Assembly: GCA_000155715.1 (NCBI GenBank)
Contig: DS990599.1
Location: forward strand, 304,545 to 368,544
Reading direction: 5' to 3'
Origin: a gamma proteobacterium HTCC5015
GTDB taxonomy: Bacteria > Pseudomonadota > Gammaproteobacteria > HTCC5015
DNA: 64,000 nt
Both the position numbers and the translations under genes were made by a program. Under the pieces are notes generated by a model. It was not told where the DNA came from and ran no database searches. It saw nothing but the letters and a program-made list of their open reading frames with translations. How positions within the stretch are numbered: the stretch's first letter is position 1; every line of letters begins with the position of its first letter. Positions 29,573 to 38,488 of this stretch are shown here, in pieces.

Positions 29573-31140
29573 GGCGCCGTGGAGCTGGTTTTGGTAGCTG
29601 TGCTGCAGTTTATTAAATTTTTCGTCGAGCCAGCCTCAAGCGCCCGCCTTGAATGTTGTGGTCGTGGGCTTTGAGATCTTCGACGCATCATGGGCGAGAG
29701 CGTCAGTGCCACAATCCCCGATAGCAGTACGGAGCCCGCCAAGGTGAAGGCGAACTCGGTAAACAGCGTGCCCGTCATGCCGCCCATAAAACCAATGGGA
29801 AGGTAGACGGCGACTAGGGTGGTGGTCATCGCAATAACGGGCCAAGCCAGTTCGCGCGCGCCCTCTAGAGCGGCGTCTACCGGTGCCTTGCCCTCTTCGA
29901 TGTGGCGGTGAATATTCTCCAAAACGATAATCGCATCATCCACGACAATACCGATGGCAAGCACCATCGACAGCAGCGTGAGCAGGTTAATCGTGAAGCC
30001 CATGAGCTGCATTAAGAAGAAGGCACCAATCATGGAAACGGGGACGGCGAGGGCAGGAATTAGCACAGAGCGAATCGAGCCCAAGAATAGATAGATGACC
30101 ACGACAACGATGGCGATAGCCTCGGCAATTGTTGTGATTACCTCGTCAATAGAGTCTTGAATATACTCGGTACTGTCGTAGGGAATGCTTGCCTCTAGGC
30201 CCTCGGGAAGCTGTGGGTAGACCTCGCTCTCCAGCTTTTCGTGAACTGCGGCAATGACATCTAGCGAGTTGGCATCGGGCGCAACATTAACGCCGATAAA
30301 CGTAGCCATCTCACCATTAAAGGTGACCGAAGCGGCATAGGACTCTGAGCCGAGTTCGACGTCGGCGATGTCTTCGATACGCACGATGGTGTCGCCATCG
30401 CTGCGTACGACCAATTTCTCAAACTCTTCCACTTGGTTGAGGTCGGTGTCGGCCTTGAGGTCGACGGTGACCATAGTGCCCTTGGTGCTGCCTACGGCGG
30501 ATAGCACATTGTTGGCCTGCAGCGCAGCGTAGACTTCCGATGGCGTGATGCCCAACGCGGCCATGCGGTCGGGCTGCATCCAAATGCGCATGGCAAAGGT
30601 ACGATTACCTAAAATCTCTGCTTTTTGCACGCCGGCAATCGTGGCGAGCTTGGGCTGAACCACGCGCACTAAATAGTCGGTGATTTGGTTGTTATTGAGA
30701 ATGTTAGATGAGAACGACAAATACATGGCCGCCGTGCTCTGACCCACAGCCAAATCCACGGTGGGATCCTCGGAGTTCGCGGGCAGTTCACTGCGTAGCT
30801 TGTTGACCTTGGCCACGACCTCGGTGAGCACTTCGTTGGGGTCGGCATCAAAGCGCACATAGGCCTGAATGCTAGAGGCACCGTTTAGCGAGGTCGAGGA
30901 AATGTAGTCAATGCCGTTGGCACTGGCGATTTCCTGCTCTAGCGGCGTGGTGATAAAGCCTTGAATCAAGCTCGAGTCGGCGCCGACATAAACGGTATTG
31001 ATGTTGATGACGGCGTTGGAGAGCTCGGGGAATTGACGCACATTTAAGTCGGTCGCCGAGCGCAAGCCGAGCAGGATGATAAATAGGCTGACCACGGTGG
31101 CCAGCACGGGCTGCTTGATAAAAATATCGGTAAATTTCAT
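29569..31140 (-). CDS. RND efflux permease, N-terminal half (truncated by frameshift)
   Basis: The 523-residue frame has helix 1 (FIKQPVLATVVSLFIILLGL), the first porter loop, helices 2-6 (AEAIAIVVVVIYLFLGSIRSV, LLSMVLAIGIVVDDAIIVLEN) and ends after the SPMM of helix 6. It includes the proton-relay aspartates of helix 4 (GIVVDDAI). The last 40 residues (RRRSQSPRPQHSRR ... SSTAP) are out-of-frame and have no counterpart. Typical RND pumps run on to about 1040 residues. With the C-terminal half it would be a MexF/MdtB-like multidrug pump encoded after tetR and a membrane fusion gene. Confidence 0.85.
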   Translation of the reverse strand: MKFTDIFIKQPVLATVVSLFIILLGLRSATDLNVRQFPELSNAVININTVYVGADSSLIQGFITTPLEQEIASANGIDYISSTSLNGASSIQAYVRFDADPNEVLTEVVAKVNKLRSELPANSEDPTVDLAVGQSTAAMYLSFSSNILNNNQITDYLVRVVQPKLATIAGVQKAEILGNRTFAMRIWMQPDRMAALGITPSEVYAALQANNVLSAVGSTKGTMVTVDLKADTDLNQVEEFEKLVVRSDGDTIVRIEDIADVELGSESYAASVTFNGEMATFIGVNVAPDANSLDVIAAVHEKLESEVYPQLPEGLEASIPYDSTEYIQDSIDEVITTIAEAIAIVVVVIYLFLGSIRSVLIPALAVPVSMIGAFFLMQLMGFTINLLTLLSMVLAIGIVVDDAIIVLENIHRHIEEGKAPVDAALEGARELAWPVIAMTTTLVAVYLPIGFMGGMTGTLFTEFAFTLAGSVLLSGIVALTLSPMMRRRSQSPRPQHSRRALEAGSTKNLINCSTATKTSSTAP

Positions 31141-31148
31141 CGCAAACC

Positions 31149-32330
31149 TCAGCTGTTGTCGGGCTGTGGATCAGCTTTAGCGCTAGGCGTATTGCTGTTG
31201 TCAATCACGACGGTAGCGTCGTTGCGCAATTTGAGCAGGCCAGATGTGGCCACGGTCTCGCCTTCTTCGAGACCTTCAACCACGCTGACCAAATCGCCGC
31301 GCTCGCGACCGAGTTTGATGAAGCGGCTGACGACAGTGAGCTGTTTTTCCTGCTTGTCTTCTGGACTGGCCTCGGCTTCCTCTTCGCTCGCTTCGTCTTC
31401 GGCATTATTGTCTGGAGCGCTTTCCTTGACGACATATACCAAATTGCCATAGGCGCTGTATTGAATCGCGGTGCGGGGAATGACAACGACGTCCTCGGAC
31501 TGAGGCATTTGGATGTCCACGCGGGAGAACATGCCAGGGCGCAGTTTTAAATCGTCGTTTTCAAAGGTGGCCTGCAAGTTGAAATTGCGCGTTGAGGCAT
31601 CCACACCGGGCTCGAGCGCAGTGATTTCACCGTCAAAGCGCTCGCCTGGCCACGCGCTCAGTGTGGCTTTGGCCTTTAAGCCTTTCGCCATTTTGCTGAG
31701 GTGCTGTTCGGGTAGGGAGAAATCCACATAGATGGGATTGAGTTGTTGCAGTGTCACAACGGGGGCACCGGGTGTCAGATACTCGCCGAGATCAACTTGG
31801 CGCAGACCGAGCTCGCCAGAGAAGGGGGCGCGAACGGTTTTTTGTGCGACGCGCTCGCGCTGAGCGGCTGCTGTCGCCACGGCTTGATCGCGCTGACTTT
31901 GGCGCTGCTCTAGCGTCGATTTAGAAATGCTGCCCTTGTCATACAGCTTTCGATTGCGCTCGAGTTCCTGCTCGGCCAGCTTGGCCGCCGCATCTAGAGC
32001 CTGCAACTGTGCGCGATCGGCGCGGTCGTCGAGGCGCAGCAGTACGTCGCCGGCCTTGACCTTGTCGCCTGAGTCAAACTCGATGCGCTCGACTTCGCCT
32101 GCTACCTGCGAGGTGACTTCCACACCGTTAATAGCGGTGACGGTGCCAACGGCGCCAATGCTAATCGCCCAAGTGTCGGCCACTGCCTCCGTGGCGGTGA
32201 TCGTCGCCGGTTGAACGGGCATGTTATCGAAGTAGTTGTTCATCATTTTGCCCATAAAGGCCTTAAAGCCAAAAATGCCGCCAAATAGCACAGCACAACC
32301 GGCCAGCATAAAGATCATGCGCTTATTCAT
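31149..32330 (-). CDS. RND efflux periplasmic adaptor (membrane fusion protein)
   Basis: The 393-residue adaptor has one N-terminal membrane helix (MIFMLAGCAVLFGGIFGF), a lipoyl-like barrel (VTSQVAGEVERIEFDSGDKVKAGDVLLRLDD), a coiled-coil hairpin (about 90-150), and beta-barrel and membrane-proximal domains. An unusual acidic insert (DNNAEDEASEEEAEASPEDK) sits in the membrane-proximal region. The start is at ATG 32330 with GAGGAAAAAACCCC; an upstream ATG (32363) is within tetR. It pairs with the RND permease and an outer-membrane channel that is not encoded in the window. Confidence 0.92.
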   Translation of the reverse strand: MNKRMIFMLAGCAVLFGGIFGFKAFMGKMMNNYFDNMPVQPATITATEAVADTWAISIGAVGTVTAINGVEVTSQVAGEVERIEFDSGDKVKAGDVLLRLDDRADRAQLQALDAAAKLAEQELERNRKLYDKGSISKSTLEQRQSQRDQAVATAAAQRERVAQKTVRAPFSGELGLRQVDLGEYLTPGAPVVTLQQLNPIYVDFSLPEQHLSKMAKGLKAKATLSAWPGERFDGEITALEPGVDASTRNFNLQATFENDDLKLRPGMFSRVDIQMPQSEDVVVIPRTAIQYSAYGNLVYVVKESAPDNNAEDEASEEEAEASPEDKQEKQLTVVSRFIKLGRERGDLVSVVEGLEEGETVATSGLLKLRNDATVVIDNSNTPSAKADPQPDNS

Positions 32331-33120
32331 GGGGTTTTTTCCTCTTAGCGTTGGATGCGTCATTGTCGCGACACTGATGATTCGAACATAAATCGGTGAA
32401 TAGTGTGTTGCAGATACCGGCTACATAGTGGTTTAAGCGCTCGGCGTTTTGCGTGGTGTTTTTATTTTCATCAAACAGCGGTTGCCAGTTCAGGGCGTTG
32501 AGATGGCGTTGAACATGCTGCAGGAGTAATTCGTAGGGCTGATTGAGGTCGTAGTATTGCAAAAGCCCTTCGGCGTGAACCAGTGTATGCATGCCGACGC
32601 CCATGGCCCATTGGCCAATAGCCAGCTCAAGAGGCGCTAGCTGTTGAGGGTTGGGTAGGTCGCCCTTGTCGATGGCCTCGCGCACCACCTGCTCGACGAC
32701 TTCGCCTAGGGGGCGATGAGCTTCTAGGCATTGCTGGCGGCGCTCGGGTGATGCCGCTTGCCAGATCACTTCGGTGGTGACGTACTGGCTGAGGCGAAAG
32801 TGCTCGGGCTGGCGCTGGGCGAACAGGGTGTCGGCCAGCGTCAGGGCAAACATGCGATCGCGGGTTGGGGCGCGCCACTGTCGGACGCGTTCAAATAATG
32901 CGGTGCGCTGAGCTGCCATCTCGGCATTGAGGGCGACGAATAAATCCTCTTTCGAGGCAAAGTGTTGGTACAGCGTGCCCGTGGAATAGTCGCACTGCCG
33001 CGCAATACGCGCCATTTGCACAGCCAAAATGCCCCGCTGGCAAATTTCGTGCTTGGCGGCGTCGAGGAATTGCTGCTCGCGCTCGGCGAACTGGCGTTGT
33101 TTTCGCTCTTGAATACTCAC
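32323..33120 (-). CDS. TetR-family transcriptional regulator of the RND operon
   Basis: The product of about 265 residues has the TetR DNA-binding domain near its start (FLDAAKHEICQRGILAVQMARIARQCDYSTGTLYQHFASKEDLF) and a ligand-binding C-terminus. The start is set at GTG 33120; a longer frame to 33306 would add a long tail outside the family. The last 8 bp overlap the adaptor gene start, so tetR leads the efflux operon and probably autoregulates it from the divergent region toward rdgC. Confidence 0.85.
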   Translation of the reverse strand: MSIQERKQRQFAEREQQFLDAAKHEICQRGILAVQMARIARQCDYSTGTLYQHFASKEDLFVALNAEMAAQRTALFERVRQWRAPTRDRMFALTLADTLFAQRQPEHFRLSQYVTTEVIWQAASPERRQQCLEAHRPLGEVVEQVVREAIDKGDLPNPQQLAPLELAIGQWAMGVGMHTLVHAEGLLQYYDLNQPYELLLQHVQRHLNALNWQPLFDENKNTTQNAERLNHYVAGICNTLFTDLCSNHQCRDNDASNAKRKKPHE

Positions 33121-33379
33121 GCTTTTATGGGCTGTTACGCTGGTAAAATGATTTGATGTCAAATATTGAACCTGATTCAAAAAATGCGCAAGGTTCAAAT
33201 TTGCTATGGCGCGTTGAAAAAATTTGGGTCGTGTTGCGTCTCTTTTTTGGGAGGACCTGTGGAAGTGCAGAGCGTGCGGAATCGCCGCCTTGTGGGGTGC
33301 ATTCAACTCTCTATGATTTATCCCCGACCTGTCAGCAGCTCTGGTGTAGACTATCGCCTCGTTTCATCGTGAGGTCTTT

Positions 33380-34288
33380 ATGCTGTTTCGAAATCTCCAA
33401 CTCTATCGGTTTACTGCTGAATTTTCCCATTCGACAGAAGCCTTAGAGCGGCAACTCTCAGCTCAGGCTTTTCAAGCCTGCGCAAAAAACCAAACGCACA
33501 GTCAGGGCTGGGTGAGCCCCCTAGGCAAACACGGCGAACAGCGGGTTCACGCCGCCAATGGTTACATGATGCTGTGTTTGCGCAAGGAGGAGCGACTTGT
33601 GCCCGCCGCCGTGTTGCGAGAGGCCCTAGAGGAAAAAGTCGAGGCGATTGAACTCAGCGAGCACCGTCCTGTGCGCGGCAAAGAGAAAGCCCGCATTAAA
33701 GACGAACTGCTTTTGGATATGCTGCCGAGAGCGTTCACCCGCAGCCGTTACACCTACGCCTACATCGCGCCGAGCAGCGGTTGGCTCGTGGTCGACAGTA
33801 GCAGTCCCGCTCGAGCGGAGGAATTGTTGTCGGCCCTGCGCGAGAGTTTGGGAGGCTTGCCGGTGTTGCCACTGCAAGTGCGCAATGCGCCGCACAGTGT
33901 CTTTACCCACTGGCTGAAACAGGGCCATGTGGAGGCGGGCTTTGAGTTGGGGGAGCGCTGTGAACTGCACGGCGTTCAAGAGCAAGAGGGCGTGATTCAA
34001 ATTCGTCGCCAGTCCCTCGACAACGAGGAAATCCAGGTGCATATAGAAGCGGGGAAGGTGGTGACGAAGCTGGCTCTCGAATTTCAAAATCGCTTAAGCT
34101 TTGTGCTAGACGACGCCCTATCGGTGAAGCAGCTGCGCTTTTCCGATGAGGTGTTGGAATCGTTGGAAGAGGATTCAACCGATAGCTTTGCCGCGGAATT
34201 CGATGCGCGTTTTGCACGGATGACTTTAGAGCTTGAAGCGCTGTTTCCCGAGCTGTTAAAGGCCTTTGGGGGCGAGGTGGAAGAGTGA
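33380..34288 (+). CDS. rdgC: recombination-associated protein RdgC
   Basis: RdgC binds double-stranded DNA as a ring dimer and limits RecA action. The 302-residue protein is of normal length and has the family opening LFRNLQLYRF, GWVSPLGKHGEQ, a KEKARIKDELLLDMLPRAFTRS helix and the C-terminal RFARMTLELEALFPELLKAFGG. It is divergent from tetR and overlaps the next gene (TGATG). Confidence 0.96.
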   Translation: MLFRNLQLYRFTAEFSHSTEALERQLSAQAFQACAKNQTHSQGWVSPLGKHGEQRVHAANGYMMLCLRKEERLVPAAVLREALEEKVEAIELSEHRPVRGKEKARIKDELLLDMLPRAFTRSRYTYAYIAPSSGWLVVDSSSPARAEELLSALRESLGGLPVLPLQVRNAPHSVFTHWLKQGHVEAGFELGERCELHGVQEQEGVIQIRRQSLDNEEIQVHIEAGKVVTKLALEFQNRLSFVLDDALSVKQLRFSDEVLESLEEDSTDSFAAEFDARFARMTLELEALFPELLKAFGGEVEE

Positions 34289-35082
34289 TGAGACGAGCGA
34301 TCGGGGCTTTTTTCGGCGTGCTGTTCGCCAGTGCCGTACAAGCGGATGGCGCTGTGGTTCGCGCGGCCGATAGCCTCGTGCTCGATGGCGTGAGTTTGCA
34401 CAAGCAAAACTACATATTGCCGCTGAGCTATCGCAACGGTCAGGGCAATGTCGACAATATGGAGTTTATCTACCAGTTCAGCGCCAAGATCGAGGCGGTT
34501 TTCCCCCGCATGTATTTGGCGTATACCCAAGTCTCCTTTTGGGATTATCTCGATTCAGACAATTCCAAACCGTTTCGAGAAACGAACTACAATCCCGAGG
34601 TGTTTTACCACTTTACCAATGAATTCACACCGATTTCGCGCTGGGACGGCATGTATCTTGGCCTAGAGCACGAGTCGAATGGCGAACCCCTGCCAACATC
34701 GCGCAGTTGGAACCGCATCTACTTGTGGCCTTACTGGTCCAGTGATCACGGCGAATACAGCTTAAAATTGTGGTATCGCCTGCCCGAGGATCGCAAAACA
34801 TCGCCCACCGATACGCAAGGGGACGACAACCCCGATATCCACCGCTATTTTGGCTACGCGGAATTTTATTTCTATCGAGCTAAAAGTAACGACAGTGCGT
34901 TCTCGGGCATGGTGCGCGGCAATCCCAGCACGGGAAAGGGCGCGATCCAGGCCGATTACAGCTGGCCTCTACCCAATAAGGACACTTACTTTTTTGCGCG
35001 CATTTTCAGTGGCTATGGCGAGTCGCTGATCGATTACGATCAGCATGTAAACCGCATCAGCATTGGCTTGGAGTTTCGCTAG
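34288..35082 (+). CDS. pldA: outer-membrane phospholipase A
   Basis: The 264-residue barrel is an OMPLA: a signal peptide (FASAVQA-DG), the catalytic His and Ser in LGLEHESNG, the Asn in SWNRIYLWPYW, and twelve-stranded barrel periodicity ending in SIGLEFR. It hydrolyses phospholipids that reach the outer leaflet, so it helps keep outer-membrane asymmetry, which fits the MCE genes elsewhere in the window. The ATG overlaps the rdgC stop; an in-frame GTG one codon earlier is also possible. The stop overlaps the priA GTG. Confidence 0.92.
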   Translation: MRRAIGAFFGVLFASAVQADGAVVRAADSLVLDGVSLHKQNYILPLSYRNGQGNVDNMEFIYQFSAKIEAVFPRMYLAYTQVSFWDYLDSDNSKPFRETNYNPEVFYHFTNEFTPISRWDGMYLGLEHESNGEPLPTSRSWNRIYLWPYWSSDHGEYSLKLWYRLPEDRKTSPTDTQGDDNPDIHRYFGYAEFYFYRAKSNDSAFSGMVRGNPSTGKGAIQADYSWPLPNKDTYFFARIFSGYGESLIDYDQHVNRISIGLEFR

Positions 35083-37277
35083 TGGTGTCGGCGTCGCCAC
35101 AGCGGCGCTACGTTCAGGTGGCCGTTCCCGTGCCACTGTACGGCCTGTTTGACTATGCGGTACCCGCGGATAGCCGCGTGCCCGAGGCGGGCTGTCGACT
35201 ACAGCTGCGTTTTGGTCATCGCGAGTTAATTGGTATTTGCTGTGGCACGATTGATCAGCCCGCGACCGCAGCAGATAAAATTCGAGAGTACCAAGCCTGT
35301 CTAGATAGCGAGCCGGTTATCCCCGCTAGCTTAATGCACCTGCTGCAGCGAGCCAGCCAGTACTATCACCACCCTCTGGGAGACGTTTTAGCGACGGCGC
35401 TGCCTACGGCGTTAATGCAAGGCCGTGCGGTTGATGAGGGCGGGCGAAGTCTATGGCGCTTGACGCAGCAGGGTCGAGAGGAGCCCCTAGAGGCTTTGCA
35501 GCGTGCGCCTAAGCAGCGCGCCATCGTGGCGGTTTTGCGCGAGAGTGATGGCTACTGCGATGCGGGCAGCTTGTCGGCGCGGTTTGAAAATTGGCGTTCG
35601 AGTGTCAAAGCCCTGATAGAGAAGGAGTGGTTAGAGGCGATTAGCCTCCCCCCCGAGCGCTCAGCGGTGGTTCGTCCAGGTCCCGAGTTAAACGAAGAGC
35701 AGCGCGCCGCTGTCGATGGTGTACCCAGTGAGCAGGGCTTTTCCACAACACTGCTGCGGGGCGTAACCGGCAGCGGTAAAACGGAAGTCTACTTTCGCTG
35801 GATTGAACGCTGTTTGGCTCAAGGCCGTCAGGCATTGGTGTTAGTGCCAGAGATCGGTCTGACACCACAGTTGCTGGAGCGCTTCAGTCAGCGCTTTGAA
35901 GCCAATTTGGTGGTGCTGCACTCAGGCATGACGGATTTGGAACGGTTGCGAAGTTGGCAGCTGGCTGCCGCGGGCAGGGCGCACATCGTTTTGGGCACGC
36001 GCTCGGCTTTGTTCACACCCATGCCCGCACTCGGTTTGATTGTGATTGACGAGGAGCACGACGCCTCGTTTAAACAGCAGGAGGGCTTTCGCTATCACGC
36101 TCGAGATTTGGCCGCGTTGCGGGCTCAGGCCGAGGCAATCCCTCTGATCTTGGGCACCGCGACGCCCTCTTTTGAAAGCCACCACAATGTCCGTCAGGGG
36201 CGCTACCGCGAATTGCGCTTAAGCCAGCGTGCGGGGGGCGCGCGGCCACCGATCATTCGCATGGTCGATGCGCGTCAGCATCGCTCTGGATCGCCGCTCA
36301 GTCACAGTCTCGACCGCGCGGTTGAGCAGCATTTGGCGGCGGGCAATCAGGTCATGCTGTTTCTTAATCGCCGCGGTTATGCACCCACATTGATCTGTCC
36401 CCAATGTGGATGGCACTCGGATTGCGAGCGCTGTGATGCCCACATGACCTTGCATTTTCAACCCAGTGTTTTGCGTTGCCATCACTGTGGCAGCGAGCAG
36501 CGCCCCCCGCCACATTGTCCCTCCTGTGGGCATCGCAATTTACAGCACCAGGGCCAGGGCACCGAGCAATTGACGATGTTCTTGGAGGAGCGCTTTCCCG
36601 AGGCAACCATCAGCCGCATTGATCGCGATAGCACGCGTCGAAAGGGCTCGTTAGAAGCGGAGCTAAAGAAGGTTCAGCGCGGCGAGGTTGATATGCTGGT
36701 GGGCACACAAATGCTGGCCAAAGGGCACCATTTTCCTAGCGTGACGCTGGTCGGGGTATTGGACTGCGACCGCGGTCTTTTTAGTGCCGATTTCAAAGCC
36801 ACCGAGCATATGGCTCAGCTGATTTTGCAGGTGGCCGGCCGCGCAGGGCGTGCGGATAAGCCCGGTGAGGTGTTGATCCAAAGCACTCAACCCGATCATC
36901 CGCTGATGCATTGTTTGATTACTCAGGGCTACGAGGCCTTTACCCAGCAGGCTTTAAAGGAGCGTCAGGTTTTGGGCCTGCCGCCTTTTGGCTTTGCGGC
37001 CCTGCTGCGGGCCGAATCGGTGGAGCGCGAGGCGGCGATGCGCTTTTTACAGTCGCTGTGTCCCGCCTCGCCCGATGGCGATGTGCAATGGCTGGGGCCC
37101 ATTCCATCGCCCATGGAGCGCCGCGCGGGACGCTACCGCGCTCAGCTTTTGTTGCTTTCGCAAAACCGCAAGGCTCTACACGTTGTTCTGGCGGGTTTGG
37201 TACACACGATTCAGCAACAGGGCAGCATCAAAAACGTACGCTGGTCGCTCGATGTCGACCCGACTAACACTTTGTAG
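35082..37277 (+). CDS. priA: primosomal protein N' (replication restart helicase)
   Basis: PriA recognises stalled forks and reloads the replisome. The 731-residue protein has the N-terminal 3'-DNA-binding domain (VQVAVPVPLYGLFDYAVP), a superfamily 2 helicase core with Walker A GVTGSGKTE and DEEHDASF, the eight-cysteine zinc insert (CPQCGWHSDCERC, CHHCGS, CPSCGH) and helicase motifs IV-VI (LVGTQMLAKGHHF, QVAGRAGR). It starts with GTG overlapping the pldA stop. Confidence 0.96.
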   Translation: MVSASPQRRYVQVAVPVPLYGLFDYAVPADSRVPEAGCRLQLRFGHRELIGICCGTIDQPATAADKIREYQACLDSEPVIPASLMHLLQRASQYYHHPLGDVLATALPTALMQGRAVDEGGRSLWRLTQQGREEPLEALQRAPKQRAIVAVLRESDGYCDAGSLSARFENWRSSVKALIEKEWLEAISLPPERSAVVRPGPELNEEQRAAVDGVPSEQGFSTTLLRGVTGSGKTEVYFRWIERCLAQGRQALVLVPEIGLTPQLLERFSQRFEANLVVLHSGMTDLERLRSWQLAAAGRAHIVLGTRSALFTPMPALGLIVIDEEHDASFKQQEGFRYHARDLAALRAQAEAIPLILGTATPSFESHHNVRQGRYRELRLSQRAGGARPPIIRMVDARQHRSGSPLSHSLDRAVEQHLAAGNQVMLFLNRRGYAPTLICPQCGWHSDCERCDAHMTLHFQPSVLRCHHCGSEQRPPPHCPSCGHRNLQHQGQGTEQLTMFLEERFPEATISRIDRDSTRRKGSLEAELKKVQRGEVDMLVGTQMLAKGHHFPSVTLVGVLDCDRGLFSADFKATEHMAQLILQVAGRAGRADKPGEVLIQSTQPDHPLMHCLITQGYEAFTQQALKERQVLGLPPFGFAALLRAESVEREAAMRFLQSLCPASPDGDVQWLGPIPSPMERRAGRYRAQLLLLSQNRKALHVVLAGLVHTIQQQGSIKNVRWSLDVDPTNTL

Positions 37278-37363
37278 GCGGCAGAATTTAAGCGCATCTG
37301 TCGCCTTTTGATTGTCGTTTTTCAGCGCTTTCTGATAAATGTATAAGAAAAGGGGAGAGGGCG

Positions 37364-38002
37364 ATGGAAAAATTGATTATGCGTTTTGGTGTCGGCGTGG
37401 CGACACTGATGATAGTTGCCGCAGTGACGGCGGCCTCCATGGTGTGCTGTGCGCTTGCGCTGTGGGTCATGGATCAGCCACTGGGTAACGAGTACTGGCG
37501 CTTTGGCCTGCCCGCCTCGGCTCTGATTCCCCTGTGCGTGGTCACGCCATGGGTGCAAGCCATGGCGCAATCGATTTTGTCGCTACAGCAGTTGCGTAAC
37601 GATCGCGAGCGCGTGGGGGGTGACCAGCGCGCCACGGAGCGCCGTGAAGGTGAGGGCCTATTCAGTGTCTTGGTGCTGGATTTGTCGGCAATGGAGCAGG
37701 GCGTTGAGCCCGATGATGCGCTGATGAACTATGTGAAAACGGTGGTTCAACGCGTTATTCGCCAAGTTGATATCGGCGCCCGCTACGGCGGCAGCGGCTT
37801 TATTTGCCTGCTGCCCAACACCAGTGCCAATGGGGCTCGCGTGATTGCCGAGCGCCTAAAACAGGCGCTGGAGGGCGAGTGGCAGGGAGCGAGTGAGCTT
37901 CAGTGTCATATGCGCACAGTGACGATGTCAGAAGACGAGACCATGGACGAGTTGCTCGTCCGTGCGGATCGCGAACTCGACACGGTGCGCGCCTCTCGAT
38001 AA
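37364..38002 (+). CDS. membrane protein with degenerate GGDEF domain
   Basis: The 212-residue protein has two N-terminal helices (ATLMIVAAVTAASMVCCALAL, FGLPASALIPLCVV) and a GGDEF-like domain in which the signature reads RYGGSGF. The D and E needed for diguanylate cyclase activity are absent and the upstream metal-binding region is shortened (SVLVLDLSAMEQG). It is therefore probably inactive as a cyclase and might bind nucleotides or act as a scaffold. It has a strong ribosome binding site (AAGGGGAGAGGGCG-ATG) and follows priA by 86 bp. Confidence 0.75.
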   Translation: MEKLIMRFGVGVATLMIVAAVTAASMVCCALALWVMDQPLGNEYWRFGLPASALIPLCVVTPWVQAMAQSILSLQQLRNDRERVGGDQRATERREGEGLFSVLVLDLSAMEQGVEPDDALMNYVKTVVQRVIRQVDIGARYGGSGFICLLPNTSANGARVIAERLKQALEGEWQGASELQCHMRTVTMSEDETMDELLVRADRELDTVRASR

Positions 38003-38007
38003 CACAT

Positions 38008-38322
38008 CTATTGAGCCGCTAGGTAGGCGCCAATCTGCGCCGCTTGCTCATCGCTGATACCTTGCACCATGGGATTCATCATGGGGTTTTCGCGTTCATA
38101 GTCGCGAAAGGCTTTGATTTGGTCGGCAATATAGCTGGCCTCTTTACCCGCCAAGGTGGGAAAGGAAGCCTCGTTGGCACTTTGGCCTTTGGGGCCGTGG
38201 CAGCCGATGCAGCCTTTGCTGTTAAATAGCGTTTCCCCTGCGGCGATGTCTTGGGCAAATACAGCCGAGTGACAGCTGACCCAAAGGCTGCTGGCGACTA
38301 AGAAGGTGTAAAGCGTTTTCAT
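38008..38322 (-). CDS. c-type cytochrome (c553/c5-like)
   Basis: The 104-residue protein has a signal peptide (CHSAVFA-QD), one haem motif CIGCH, a Gly-rich loop (GPKGQSANEASFPTLAGKEASYIADQIKAFRDYER) and axial methionine candidates (NPMMNPMVQGIS). Such periplasmic class I cytochromes carry electrons to terminal oxidases or reductases. It is convergent with the GGDEF-like gene. Confidence 0.9.
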   Translation of the reverse strand: MKTLYTFLVASSLWVSCHSAVFAQDIAAGETLFNSKGCIGCHGPKGQSANEASFPTLAGKEASYIADQIKAFRDYERENPMMNPMVQGISDEQAAQIGAYLAAQ

Positions 38323-38488
38323 AATATCTCCAAGGTAACGATTGTATTATATTCGAAAGCGCGCGAAATCATTTGATCCACATCAAATACCGCTGTCGCC
38401 ATTGCCTCGCTTTGTCGCCCAGAAGCAGAAAATTAGGCGTTATACTCTAGGCCTTATCCCTACAATTGGTGTCTACACTTTAATACCC

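Noticed and set aside
33626-34087. 153-residue minus-strand frame inside rdgC
   Set aside because: Shadow of rdgC; no upstream signal and no family pattern.
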